Shown piece after piece: positions 20,953-29,800 of a stretch of DNA of 33,303 nucleotides. The position numbers and the translations under genes were made by a program. Within the stretch, counting starts at the first letter, position 1, and each line of letters starts with the position of its first letter. This DNA is from a virus. The stretch is from the IMG/VR virus record IMGVR_UViG_3300036652_001351, positions 1-33,303 of that record; one strand, 5' to 3'. The notes beneath the pieces are model-generated. The model did no database searches, had not been told where the DNA came from, and saw nothing but the letters and a program-made list of their open reading frames with translations.

Positions 20953-22536
20953 ATGGCTTCTCCTTTCGACGTAAGCAACTTCGGTCTCGGCACGCAGACC
21001 TCTACCCCCTCCACGGCAAGTGGCCCCGGCTTTTTCTCTTCGATAGGTGCTGCACTTGGAACGGGAAGCTCTGGAATTGGCGGTAAGCCGGTTTTTGCTT
21101 CCCCTGCTTCCCCTGCTTCACCCGTTATAGGGCCTGCGCCAACATCCCCCCTCACCCAGAAGCCTGTAGCGTTCGCATCAAACCCCCAGACGGCCCCTTC
21201 AATGCCGACCCCGTCAGTTGATCCGAACTATCAGCTTAACCCTGGTGAAAGTCCTGATGCCTATAGCCGTCGCATACAGGCATACCGCGATTCAGGCGGT
21301 GCTGCTACCACGCCTTCTGGCGGGTATGTTGCCACAGACGGAAGCGGAAATGCGACAACACAGCCTAACTTTTCAATAGATACCTCTGGGCCTATCTCAT
21401 CGAGCATCCTTGGAACATCCGTATCTCCTAACGATGTTACCAGCACGCACAAGACCTATTCAGATTACGTGAATGGGCTTGCACAGGCACAGCAATACTC
21501 CCCTGACTACGTTGCCGCACTCCAAGCGAAGCAGGCAGCAGACGCTAAGGCTTCCGAACTTCAAACCAACTTCTATACCGGCAATAACCTTCCTGGCGAC
21601 ACCTTAGATTATGCACAAGGTGCAACTGCTAAAGCTATGCAGCTCAATAGCCAGCAGCAGCTTGCTGCAAACCAGGCAATGGACGTTCAGGCACTTCTTC
21701 GTAGCGGAAACATTGCTGGCGCAACAGCATTGGTACAAGGAAACGCTCCTCAGTCTGTGGCTCCTGGATCATCTCTGGTTACTCCTACCACCGGACAGGA
21801 AATATACTCTGGTCTTGGAGGGTATCAGGCCGTCCAAGGAATTCAGACCGTCAATAACCTTGCCCAGCAGCACGCTGACGCGGGTATTCTTCCTACGGAC
21901 AGCCTTACGGTAGCAACTCAGAAAGCAGCCGCTTCCCCTTCGTTCCAGGCACAGTATTCGATGCCGTTCTCGCTTCCAGCAGGAGGTCTCGGCGTATACA
22001 ACAAGACCACAGGCCAGGTACAGACGCTCGTTTCAACCGAACAGGCAGCAACCGGAACCGCAGACAGCGCATCACTCGTTAAAGCACAGGGATACGTGGA
22101 TAATCTCACGCCTGCACTCAAGACGGCAGACGCTAACTTCACGAACCTAACTAACTTGATGAAGCGTGCGGGCATTGATGATCAGCAGACTCCTATCATC
22201 AATCAGCTCACTCAGAAGCTCGGAAAGACCGTTGGTAACGGTGATATATACGCCTACCAGTCCTCTATAAACAATCTTCGTTCAGAATATGCCTCTGTCC
22301 TCGCTGCTAAGGGCGGTGGCGTTGTTGACGATAGCGTTCGCGCACAGGCAAATCAGTTTATTCCTGACAGCTTGAACCTCGCACAGCTAACAAAGGTGGA
22401 GAAGCAGATACAGCTTGAAGGACAGACCGCACTCAGCCAATATCAGGGACAGATTGACGCTATTAAGGCGCGTCTTGGTGGTGGATCAGGTAGCACAAAC
22501 GTAGGAAGCTCTTGGAACAATTTATTGGGTGGTTAG
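20953..22536 (+). CDS. ejection/internal virion protein candidate
   Basis: A 527-residue Ala/Gln/Ser/Pro-rich protein. The first 130 residues are low-complexity and disordered, with three ASP triplets (residues 49-57). The middle and C-terminus are helical and Gln/Ala-rich (AAQ-type coiled coils; KVEKQIQLEGQTALSQYQGQ). Composition and position just before the lysozyme-bearing protein fit internal virion (ejection) proteins of podoviruses. A tape-measure-like role cannot be excluded. It is preceded by a motif copy at the standard spacing, so it probably starts a new transcript. Confidence 0.5.
   Translation: MASPFDVSNFGLGTQTSTPSTASGPGFFSSIGAALGTGSSGIGGKPVFASPASPASPVIGPAPTSPLTQKPVAFASNPQTAPSMPTPSVDPNYQLNPGESPDAYSRRIQAYRDSGGAATTPSGGYVATDGSGNATTQPNFSIDTSGPISSSILGTSVSPNDVTSTHKTYSDYVNGLAQAQQYSPDYVAALQAKQAADAKASELQTNFYTGNNLPGDTLDYAQGATAKAMQLNSQQQLAANQAMDVQALLRSGNIAGATALVQGNAPQSVAPGSSLVTPTTGQEIYSGLGGYQAVQGIQTVNNLAQQHADAGILPTDSLTVATQKAAASPSFQAQYSMPFSLPAGGLGVYNKTTGQVQTLVSTEQAATGTADSASLVKAQGYVDNLTPALKTADANFTNLTNLMKRAGIDDQQTPIINQLTQKLGKTVGNGDIYAYQSSINNLRSEYASVLAAKGGGVVDDSVRAQANQFIPDSLNLAQLTKVEKQIQLEGQTALSQYQGQIDAIKARLGGGSGSTNVGSSWNNLLGG
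21097..21123 (+). repeat. three tandem 9-bp repeats in coding sequence
   Basis: GCTTCCCCT is repeated exactly twice, then a third time with two changes (GCTTCACCC), encoding ASP-ASP-ASP. Copy number may vary by slippage without breaking the frame. Confidence 0.6.
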
Positions 22537-22542
22537 AAGAAT

Positions 22543-25005
22543 ATGGCTGCACCACTTCCGCAGAACACACCAGTTGCTCCTCCAAATGGTCAGACATTGC
22601 ATGATATAGCGCAGGGTTTTAGTGCCACGCCTCCTTCTTCGTTTACATTCAACCCACCTCCTGCACAACCCGCTCAGCCCGCCCCAATCGCGCAGCCTCC
22701 AACCAGTCAGGCATCTCAAACCCCAAATACTCAATCACCTGTTCAATCATCTCCGCAATCGGGAACTATTGCTCTGAATGACGGTACACAGCTAGACGCT
22801 GGGGTTGTTAAAGTAATGCAGGCTATAAAGAATGTAGAAACCCAGGGTTCAAAAGACCCATACAACGCTGTTGGAGACAACGGTTCATCTCTCGGAGCCT
22901 TTCAATGGAATAATGACAACAAACCACTTGCACCTGGTCAAATACCTTCCCACTTCGTAGCCGCCGCGAACCAGTACGGGCTTGACCCAACCGATTTTTC
23001 TCCTGCCAATCAAAACAAAGTTGCATATCAGCAGATTCTTGCATACAAAAACCAAGGATTAACACCTAACGAGATTGATGCTCTTTGGAACGGCGCACAC
23101 AAAGACCCTTCTACGGGGCAATATGTTCATAATAATCCTGAGCGTCTTACAAAATTTAATGATGCTCTTTCTCAGACAGTTAATAATACTAATACTCCGA
23201 ATGACCAAGTAGATACTTCACAGATCGCGACTCCTGGCGGCCCTCCTTCAATCGGAGGATTTGGCAGCAACGTACTCTCATCTGGTGCAAACTTCCTTGG
23301 GAACCTAGGTAATGCTGCACTGCATCCTATCCAGACTATCCAAGGAATCGGAAGTGCGGCGGTTGGCGGTTTACAGGAACTTGGTGGTCAACAAAATACC
23401 AACACTGCGGCATTTGACAACCTTGCAAGCTATTTCAAGAATCGCTATGGAAGTGTCCAGGATTTGGCACACACGGCATATACAGACCCTGTGGGACTTG
23501 CCGCTGACCTTTCTTCAGTACTTGGAGTTGCTGGGGGTGCTGTTGGAGCTGCGGGTAAGGTAGCTGATCTTGCAGACGCAGGAAACGCAGCATCCAAAGC
23601 AGCATCTCTCGGCTCTGATTTCGTTGTGGGAGCAGGTGGAACAGCCGTACCAGCGGCTCGAAGTGCGGTGGGTGCAGCTGCTGACGCTTTTAAAGGAGTA
23701 TCTTCTGGTCTTAATACTGCAAGTACACTCACAAACCCTCTTACACCTATTATTTCAGGCGCTAGTGCTCTTATTGGAGACGGAGCGAAACTCACAAGCG
23801 GAGTCGGTTCTGCATTTACGGGTATCCCCGCAAAGTCTCTTGAGGATATTTACTCACACCCAGAAAGCTACACTCCTGACGATATCGCAAGCGTAACGCG
23901 CACTACGGTCGGACAACAAGTGGAGTCTGCTCTTCAAAGTAAGATTTCAGCTCTTGAAGATACTTCAAAGAGCTATGCTCCTGTTCTTTCACAAGATATA
24001 GCAGTTCCAGTTAGTAAAAACTTCCTTGAGGATCAGCTGAGGACAGTTGCAAAAGTGGATATTAAAGATGGACAAATTATTCCTACCACAGTCTCAAAAC
24101 TTTCTAGCTCTGACTTGCCCAAGTTGCAGGATATTCTTGATACATATAAACCAGCTTTCCAAAAAGGTACGCTGACCCCAGAAGAATTGATCACTTTAAG
24201 ACAGAAACTTGATTCTGCTGCATATGGTGAGAATGGAATTAAAAATAGCAAGGTTGCCGGAGTTGCTGCACAAATTCGCGGAAATTTAAATGATGCCTAT
24301 AGGGGTGATGTGAGTGGGCTTGAAGAATTAGACAATAAGTTCTCGTCGCAACTTACTGAACTTAAGGAACTCCGCAAAGGATTCATAGACAAAGACGGAA
24401 ACCTCACGCAATCAGCAATAAGTAAAATCGCAAATGCAGGCAATAAAGATCTTGAGTTACAGCGTCTAGAGAAAATAGTTCCTGGAATCACGCGCAAAAT
24501 AGAAATAATGCGAACAATTGAGGACATACAAAAGGCTACTGCAAATCATGGAGGGTTCTTAGGGAAAATAGCCGAGGGAGGCACTATGCTGAGTGCTGCG
24601 GTACACGGCAATATCCCTCTCATGGGAGGAGCCTTAGCAGCTGTTATTGTATCCTCGCCCAAAGTTGCAGTACCGCTATTACGTGTATTTGGCGATAATA
24701 AAGCACTTATAAGTACTATCGTTGCTCACCTATCACGTTATGCAACTATCGGTGCTGTGGCTAACTCCACGCTAAGCGCACAAGGAACATCAACAGCACA
24801 AAGCACACCAGACCAAACACTAAATGACCAGTCGACAGTGACCACACCATCACAAGGAACGTCACAATCGTCGGGAACGGATCAGGCGAATGTTGACCCC
24901 CTGACCGCTTTAGCTTCTTCAAAGGGCTTTGATCTGTCTGCTGCTCAATCGGCTGGCTATACTCCGGAGGAGATTCAGTCATATCTTAACTCGTTACCTC
25001 AATAA
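22543..25005 (+). CDS. large ejection protein with lysozyme-like domain
   Basis: An 820-residue protein. Residues 1-75 are Pro/Gln/Ser-rich and disordered. Residues about 85-225 form a lysozyme/transglycosylase-like domain (GVVKVMQAIKNVETQGSKDP with candidate catalytic E99, then NAVGDNGSSLGAFQWNNDNK, and NEIDALWNGAHKDPSTGQYV). Residues about 310-420 and 660-740 are Ala/Gly-rich and hydrophobic, suited to membrane contact. The C-terminus is Ser/Thr/Gln-rich. Podovirus ejection proteins combine such a cell-wall enzyme with membrane-inserting helices to open the envelope during DNA entry; this is the likely role. Base composition is more AT-rich than in neighbouring genes. Confidence 0.65.
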   Translation: MAAPLPQNTPVAPPNGQTLHDIAQGFSATPPSSFTFNPPPAQPAQPAPIAQPPTSQASQTPNTQSPVQSSPQSGTIALNDGTQLDAGVVKVMQAIKNVETQGSKDPYNAVGDNGSSLGAFQWNNDNKPLAPGQIPSHFVAAANQYGLDPTDFSPANQNKVAYQQILAYKNQGLTPNEIDALWNGAHKDPSTGQYVHNNPERLTKFNDALSQTVNNTNTPNDQVDTSQIATPGGPPSIGGFGSNVLSSGANFLGNLGNAALHPIQTIQGIGSAAVGGLQELGGQQNTNTAAFDNLASYFKNRYGSVQDLAHTAYTDPVGLAADLSSVLGVAGGAVGAAGKVADLADAGNAASKAASLGSDFVVGAGGTAVPAARSAVGAAADAFKGVSSGLNTASTLTNPLTPIISGASALIGDGAKLTSGVGSAFTGIPAKSLEDIYSHPESYTPDDIASVTRTTVGQQVESALQSKISALEDTSKSYAPVLSQDIAVPVSKNFLEDQLRTVAKVDIKDGQIIPTTVSKLSSSDLPKLQDILDTYKPAFQKGTLTPEELITLRQKLDSAAYGENGIKNSKVAGVAAQIRGNLNDAYRGDVSGLEELDNKFSSQLTELKELRKGFIDKDGNLTQSAISKIANAGNKDLELQRLEKIVPGITRKIEIMRTIEDIQKATANHGGFLGKIAEGGTMLSAAVHGNIPLMGGALAAVIVSSPKVAVPLLRVFGDNKALISTIVAHLSRYATIGAVANSTLSAQGTSTAQSTPDQTLNDQSTVTTPSQGTSQSSGTDQANVDPLTALASSKGFDLSAAQSAGYTPEEIQSYLNSLPQ

Positions 25006-25047
25006 TAGCTTGGGCTAGTTTTAGGCAATCTGGATACCACTGTGCTA

Positions 25048-25140
25048 CTACTCCACTGTGTGTGATAGACCCAGGATTGCCACCATATAAGCTTTAATAC
25101 GTTCGATAAGTAGTTCTTTTGCAAGTTCTTTTTCATTCAT
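25048..25140 (-). CDS. possible 30-residue peptide
   Basis: A 30-residue frame (MNEKELAKELLIERIKAYMV...) that starts six bases after the stop of the secreted protein gene on the minus strand. It has a helical, charged N-terminus and a short hydrophobic stretch (AYMVAILGL). No SD is visible. Listed because it fits a two-gene minus-strand unit; it may be a remnant. Confidence 0.3.
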   Translation of the reverse strand: MNEKELAKELLIERIKAYMVAILGLSHTVE

Positions 25141-25145
25141 ATTGT

Positions 25146-25793
25146 TTAATTAGTTACAGATATTGCGGTCTTGGTAATATATGTGTCACCATCAACACTT
25201 ACGAGTTTTACATAATATCCTCCATTCGGAATAGGACTTGTGGGTATTAGGCGATAAAACTCACCGCCACATACTTTTCCATTGGGAAGTTGTGTGCCAG
25301 TTTCGTCTCTGTACCAACATGAATCATTGATAGTTCTGCTCTGTGGGCTAGCAGTAAATGAAATATTCATTGTCTGTCCTTGCGTTGGATTGCCTATCGA
25401 ATCTTGTACATCTTGTATAAGTTGTATCGAACCTACGTCCAGCTTCTTGTTTCCATTGTAATAGACGTCATTGAAGCCAGCTTGTTCATAACTTATCTCA
25501 TACACTACAAACGGAGTTGGGTTAGTAGTATTATCTACTGCACCACCCGTAGGCGCAGCAACTGCCGTATTCTGCTTAATGGTTGCCACATCATTTGCGG
25601 TGTTATCGGCCTGTGTCTGTAAAGCAGTGAGCTGCGCCTGAAGCATCTGCACTTCCTGAAGAAGCACTTGTATGAGCTGCATCTTGAGGGCATCAAGATC
25701 CGAAAGAGTCGCTGGCTGGCTCACAACCTGCGCATAGGAGAACGATGGAGCGAAAAGAGCAACGGCAACGAGTGCGATAAGTGTCTTTTTCAT
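25146..25793 (-). CDS. secreted coiled-coil protein (moron candidate)
   Basis: A 215-residue protein starting at the ATG at 25793 (MKKTLIALVAVALFAPSFSY) with a clear Sec signal peptide ending near SYA-Q (residue 21). Residues about 28-65 form a strong heptad coiled coil (LSDLDALKMQLIQVLLQEVQ). The C-terminal 120 residues are a beta-rich domain with two cysteines (SCWYRDETG, VCGGEFY) that may form a disulfide. Parcubacteria encode many secreted proteins of this type. It sits alone on the minus strand between late plus-strand genes, so it is probably expressed separately, perhaps from the prophage to change the host surface (inference). A strong hairpin lies just upstream. Confidence 0.65.
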   Translation of the reverse strand: MKKTLIALVAVALFAPSFSYAQVVSQPATLSDLDALKMQLIQVLLQEVQMLQAQLTALQTQADNTANDVATIKQNTAVAAPTGGAVDNTTNPTPFVVYEISYEQAGFNDVYYNGNKKLDVGSIQLIQDVQDSIGNPTQGQTMNISFTASPQSRTINDSCWYRDETGTQLPNGKVCGGEFYRLIPTSPIPNGGYYVKLVSVDGDTYITKTAISVTN

Positions 25794-25811
25794 AGGTAAG
25801 TATATAGATAA

Positions 25812-25861
25812 AACCTCCACACAGTTTGCGCTATGTGGAGGTTACATCCACCTGCGCAAAC
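25812..25861 (-). promoter_or_regulatory. leader hairpin with possible pseudoknot
   Basis: AACCTCCACA (25812-25821) and TGTGGAGGTT (25834-25843) form a perfect ten-bp stem. The loop holds GTTTGCGC (25824-25831), which is perfectly complementary to GCGCAAAC (25854-25861). A competing hairpin, GTGGA (25835-25839) with TCCAC (25847-25851), shares bases with the main stem. On the minus strand the main stem is followed by TTTTATC, so it resembles an attenuator 18 bases before the secreted protein's ATG. Confidence 0.5.
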
Positions 25862-25930
25862 AGGTCTTATACGGGCACCCTACCATAGATACTATATAAA
25901 AGCAAGCATGTGGGGATAGTGAAATAGGGT

Positions 25931-25941
25931 TGTTTTGATAC
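25931..25941 (+). promoter_or_regulatory. TTGTTTTGAYA-family motif, copy 8 (before fibre gene)
   Basis: Reads GGGTTGTTTTGATAC. The TTGATA core starts at 25935, 31 nt before the ATG at 25966. No SD is present. This copy lies in a true intergenic region. Confidence 0.6.
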
Positions 25942-25965
25942 GCGATTATCACCCAAGCTCTGGTA

Positions 25966-26808
25966 ATGGAGCGCCCCAGCCTTGATTCTTTCATCCTTTC
26001 CCCTATCCAACGGAAAGACAGGAAGAAGCTGAATACAGAATCCCTATTTGAGAACCTTCGTGGCGAGGACGGCAAAGACGGTATCTCAGTGGTTAATGCA
26101 GCAATAAACGAATCAGGTGAACTCGTCCTCACGCTCAGTAATGAGAAAGACATAAATGTAGGAAAGGTGCGAGGTGAGGATGGCGAAGATGGGGACGACG
26201 GAGATACACCAGAGCTTGACATAGTGGACATTGTGAATCGTGTCCTTGCTCTTATTCCAGAACCGGAACCTGTAGACACTGACAGTCTCAAGGAGACTAT
26301 TGTCTCCTCAATTCCCCAGAAGACTGCACAGGATCTTCTCAAAGAGATACAGGAACAGGGACTCAAATTCCCTCTCTCTGCCATTGAAGATCTTGAAACT
26401 CTCATTGAGAACGCAAAGAAAGAGACCAAGGAACATACGGATAAACGGGTAAATTCGATACGTATGACGGGCGGAAATACGAATATTCGTCTGAAGAATA
26501 GTGGTAGTCCTGTCGGCCAGATAGAGACTTTCAATTTCATAGGAGCAACCATTACCCCTGTGGGAGATGGGCGCGAGGTGAATGTTTCCTTCCCTGGTGG
26601 CGGGGGTAGTTTTGCGGTGCTTACCCCAGTCTCTGGGAGCGTGGATGGATCAAATACTGTATTCACCTTCGCCTCTGCTCCAAGCGTGGTGATTCTCGAC
26701 AACGGCAACCCCATGAACAAGGTCTCCTCGGACGGAACCGTCAACTGGACAGGAACAACCACCATTACGTTATCTCAGGCCCCTAATTTTAATATATTTG
26801 CTTTCTAA
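25966..26808 (+). CDS. tail fibre protein with collagen-like segments
   Basis: A 280-residue trimeric-fibre-type protein. Collagen-like GxD runs occur near residues 33-39 (GEDGKDG) and 69-81 (GEDGEDGDDGDTP). A helical, coiled-coil-like region spans about 90-155 (LKETIVSSIPQKTAQDLLKE). A glycine run leads to a C-terminal beta domain (residues about 215-280: LTPVSGSVDGSNTVFTFASA...), a module frequent in phage tail fibres. It would form a stalk or attachment part of the adsorption apparatus. The next gene starts one base after its stop. Confidence 0.7.
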   Translation: MERPSLDSFILSPIQRKDRKKLNTESLFENLRGEDGKDGISVVNAAINESGELVLTLSNEKDINVGKVRGEDGEDGDDGDTPELDIVDIVNRVLALIPEPEPVDTDSLKETIVSSIPQKTAQDLLKEIQEQGLKFPLSAIEDLETLIENAKKETKEHTDKRVNSIRMTGGNTNIRLKNSGSPVGQIETFNFIGATITPVGDGREVNVSFPGGGGSFAVLTPVSGSVDGSNTVFTFASAPSVVILDNGNPMNKVSSDGTVNWTGTTTITLSQAPNFNIFAF

Positions 26809-26809
26809 T

Positions 26810-29800
26810 ATGAAAAGGTTTCTCATCATTCTGCTGCTCCTCCTTCCTGCGACCTCCTTTGCAGCCATCTCCACGCCGTGGAATGCAACCTCCACTGACA
26901 AGGGTTCAATCAGCCCGAATCTAGTCAATGGTAATTCTCCGTGGTTGTCCGTACTGAGCACCGGCACGAGCACCTTTGCGAATGGTATAAATATTTCAAA
27001 CGGCTGTTTTGCGATCAATGGAACCTGCGTATCAGGTGGTGGCGGGGGTTCTATTACCAGCGTGACCGCATCCTACCCCATCCTGTCTTCGGGAGGGACA
27101 GCGCCTAACATATCTACTGCTTTCGGCACGACGACCAATAACACATACTCCGGCACCAACACTTTCACTAATGGCGTCACGACGAATACGCTCTCAATTG
27201 GTTCACTTTCAGGGTTCCTCAAGGCAACCGCAGGGGCCATATCTACGGCTCTTATAAATCTCACATCAGACGTGACGGGCACTTTGCCTGTTGCTAATGG
27301 AGGTACCGGAAGCACGACGCTCACAGGAATCCTGAAGGGAAATGGTACGGGGAGCGTTCAGACTGCTATCTCTGGAACCGATTACCAGGCTCCTGGGAGC
27401 TACATCACGGCACTTACGGGCGACGTGACGGCCTCAGGGCCAGGCTCAGCGGCGGCGACGCTCGTGACCGTCAACGGCAACGTCGGCTCCTTCACGAACG
27501 CGAACATCACTGTGAACGCCAAGGGACTCATAACAGCAGCATCGAACGGTACGGGAGGATCGGGCGGTTCAATCGGAACATCCACTGCACTCGTAAACGG
27601 CCAGGTAGACTTCTCCACGAGCGCAAACACCATCGGCAACGACTCGACGTTCCTCTTCGATTCCACGCTCAAGAAGCTCACCGTCAACAATGCCTCGACC
27701 ACGAACCTCTCAATCGGTTCGCTCTCGGGCATCCTCAAGCAGGTTGGCGGCGTCGTATCCGCCGCGACCGCAGGCACCGACTACGAGAACCCGCTGACGT
27801 TCACGTACCCGCTTCAGCGCGCGGTGAACGCGATCTCCCTCGCCTTCGGCACCACGACTTCGAACACCTGGGCTGGCACGCAGACCTTCACCAACCCTAT
27901 CGTGGTTGGATCTCTGTCCGGGACGCTGAACGCCAATTCCGGCACGGTCTACGCGACCGCCACATCGACGCCATCGCTCGCAAGCGAATTCACCTACGGC
28001 GGCACGCTCGGCCAGTTCATCGGGGGCAGCTCCGGTGCGCTTTCTCTCACGACCAACGGCACGGCCCTCACCAAGCTCGCCCAGGTCGCTGCGAACACGC
28101 TCCTCGGCAATTCCACGGGAGCCACGGGCAACGTCACGGCCATCGCCACGTCCTCGCTTGGCCTTCAGGTCGCGAGCTTCGCTTCCCCGAATATCTCCCA
28201 GTGGACGAACAATTCCGGCTACCTCACAGGCAACCAGACCATCACGCTTTCGGGCGACGTTTCCGGGTCCGGCTCGACCGCCATAACCACCACCATCGGC
28301 GCGGCCAAGGTCATCGGCTCGATGATCGCGAGCGCCGCCGTAGACCTCACCTCGAAGGTCACGGGCATCCTCCCCGTAGCGAATGGCGGTACAGGTTCAT
28401 CCACCCTTTCGGGCATCCTGAAGGGTGCAGGCACGTCAGCCGTGATCACGGCAGTCGCCGGTACCGACTACCAGGCACCCATCACTCTCTCGACCACGGG
28501 CACCAGCGGAGCGGCGACCTTCGTGGGAAATACCCTCAACATCCCACAGTACACATCCGGTGGAACACCAGGCGGCGCGTCCTCAACCATCCAGTACAAC
28601 GGCAATGGCTCGTTCGCTGGCAACACAGGCTTCACCTATGACGGCACGAGCGTCGGCATCGGCACAACGACGCCGCAGAAGCTCCTACACGTATATGGCA
28701 ATGTAGCCGGAGGTATTGCACGCTTCGAGCGCCGGACGGCTGGCGTCACGGGTACTACTGACAACCCAACGGTATTCGGGGTTGCAGATGTGGCGTTCTC
28801 CGACACCGGCACCGGACATGACCTCCTCGGTCCCTCGCAGACCTTCAGCTACATCGACAGTGCCGGCACAGTGAACCAGCTCGGGTGGATAAGTGCCGCG
28901 CGCACTGGGGCAGATAATGTCGGCAACATCAGCATCGTCGGTCTAGGCGGTGCTGCCAGCTCCGCCACGCTCACGGTGGCGGGCAACAGCGTCGTCGCGA
29001 TTGGATCAAGTACCCCATCCAACGCAATCGGCTCGTGCGGCAATGCCGGCTTTTGCGTCGTCAATCAGCCCGCCGCAGGCCCCACCGCTGCCGAAGCTCA
29101 GATCAAGCTCATCTCTGGCACGAGTACGGACGAGGTTCGCACCTGGCTCAATGCACGCAGCAACACCACGCCGCATCGCGCAGAATTCGGCACGGAGACG
29201 AACCATGACCTCACGATTTGGACAAACAGCGTCATACGGGCCGACCTTACGGCGACGGGCGGCTTTGCCTTCGGCAGCTATGCCGGCGTCAACGATCCCG
29301 GACTGGGCAATGCGATTTTCCAAGGAAACGTCGGTATCGGCACCACGAGCCCGTACGCTAAACTCTCAGTAGCAGGACAGATCGTCGGCGCTTCATTCGT
29401 CGGCACCACGACTGCGACCTCCACGCTTGGAGGCGGCCTGAATGTCACGTCGGGCTGTCTTGCCGTGAATGGCACCTGCATCACTGGAGGGGCAGGCTCG
29501 ACGCCGGCTGGCTCCAATACGCAGCTACAGTTTAACAACTCCGGCGCGTTCGGCGCGAGTTCGAACCTGACCTACGATGGCACAACCCTCCAGGTGACGG
29601 GCTCCGGCCTCAACAACACCATGAAGGTGATCGGCACGAACACGACCAGCGCCGGCCTGTACTTCCAGGACACGGCGGCGAGCGCCCAGACCGTCTTCTA
29701 CGTCGATAATGACCGCGGCTCGTTCGCCTCGTATGGTGGATTGCTCAATGGCGGCTCGACAAATGCGATCGGCAACATCTTCGGCCTATCCCGCGCCGAT

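Noticed and set aside
25842-26765. 307-residue minus-strand frame opposite the collagen-like fibre gene
   Set aside because: Ser/Pro/Arg-rich shadow of the plus-strand gene, which has collagen-like and fibre motifs and a motif copy at the right spacing.
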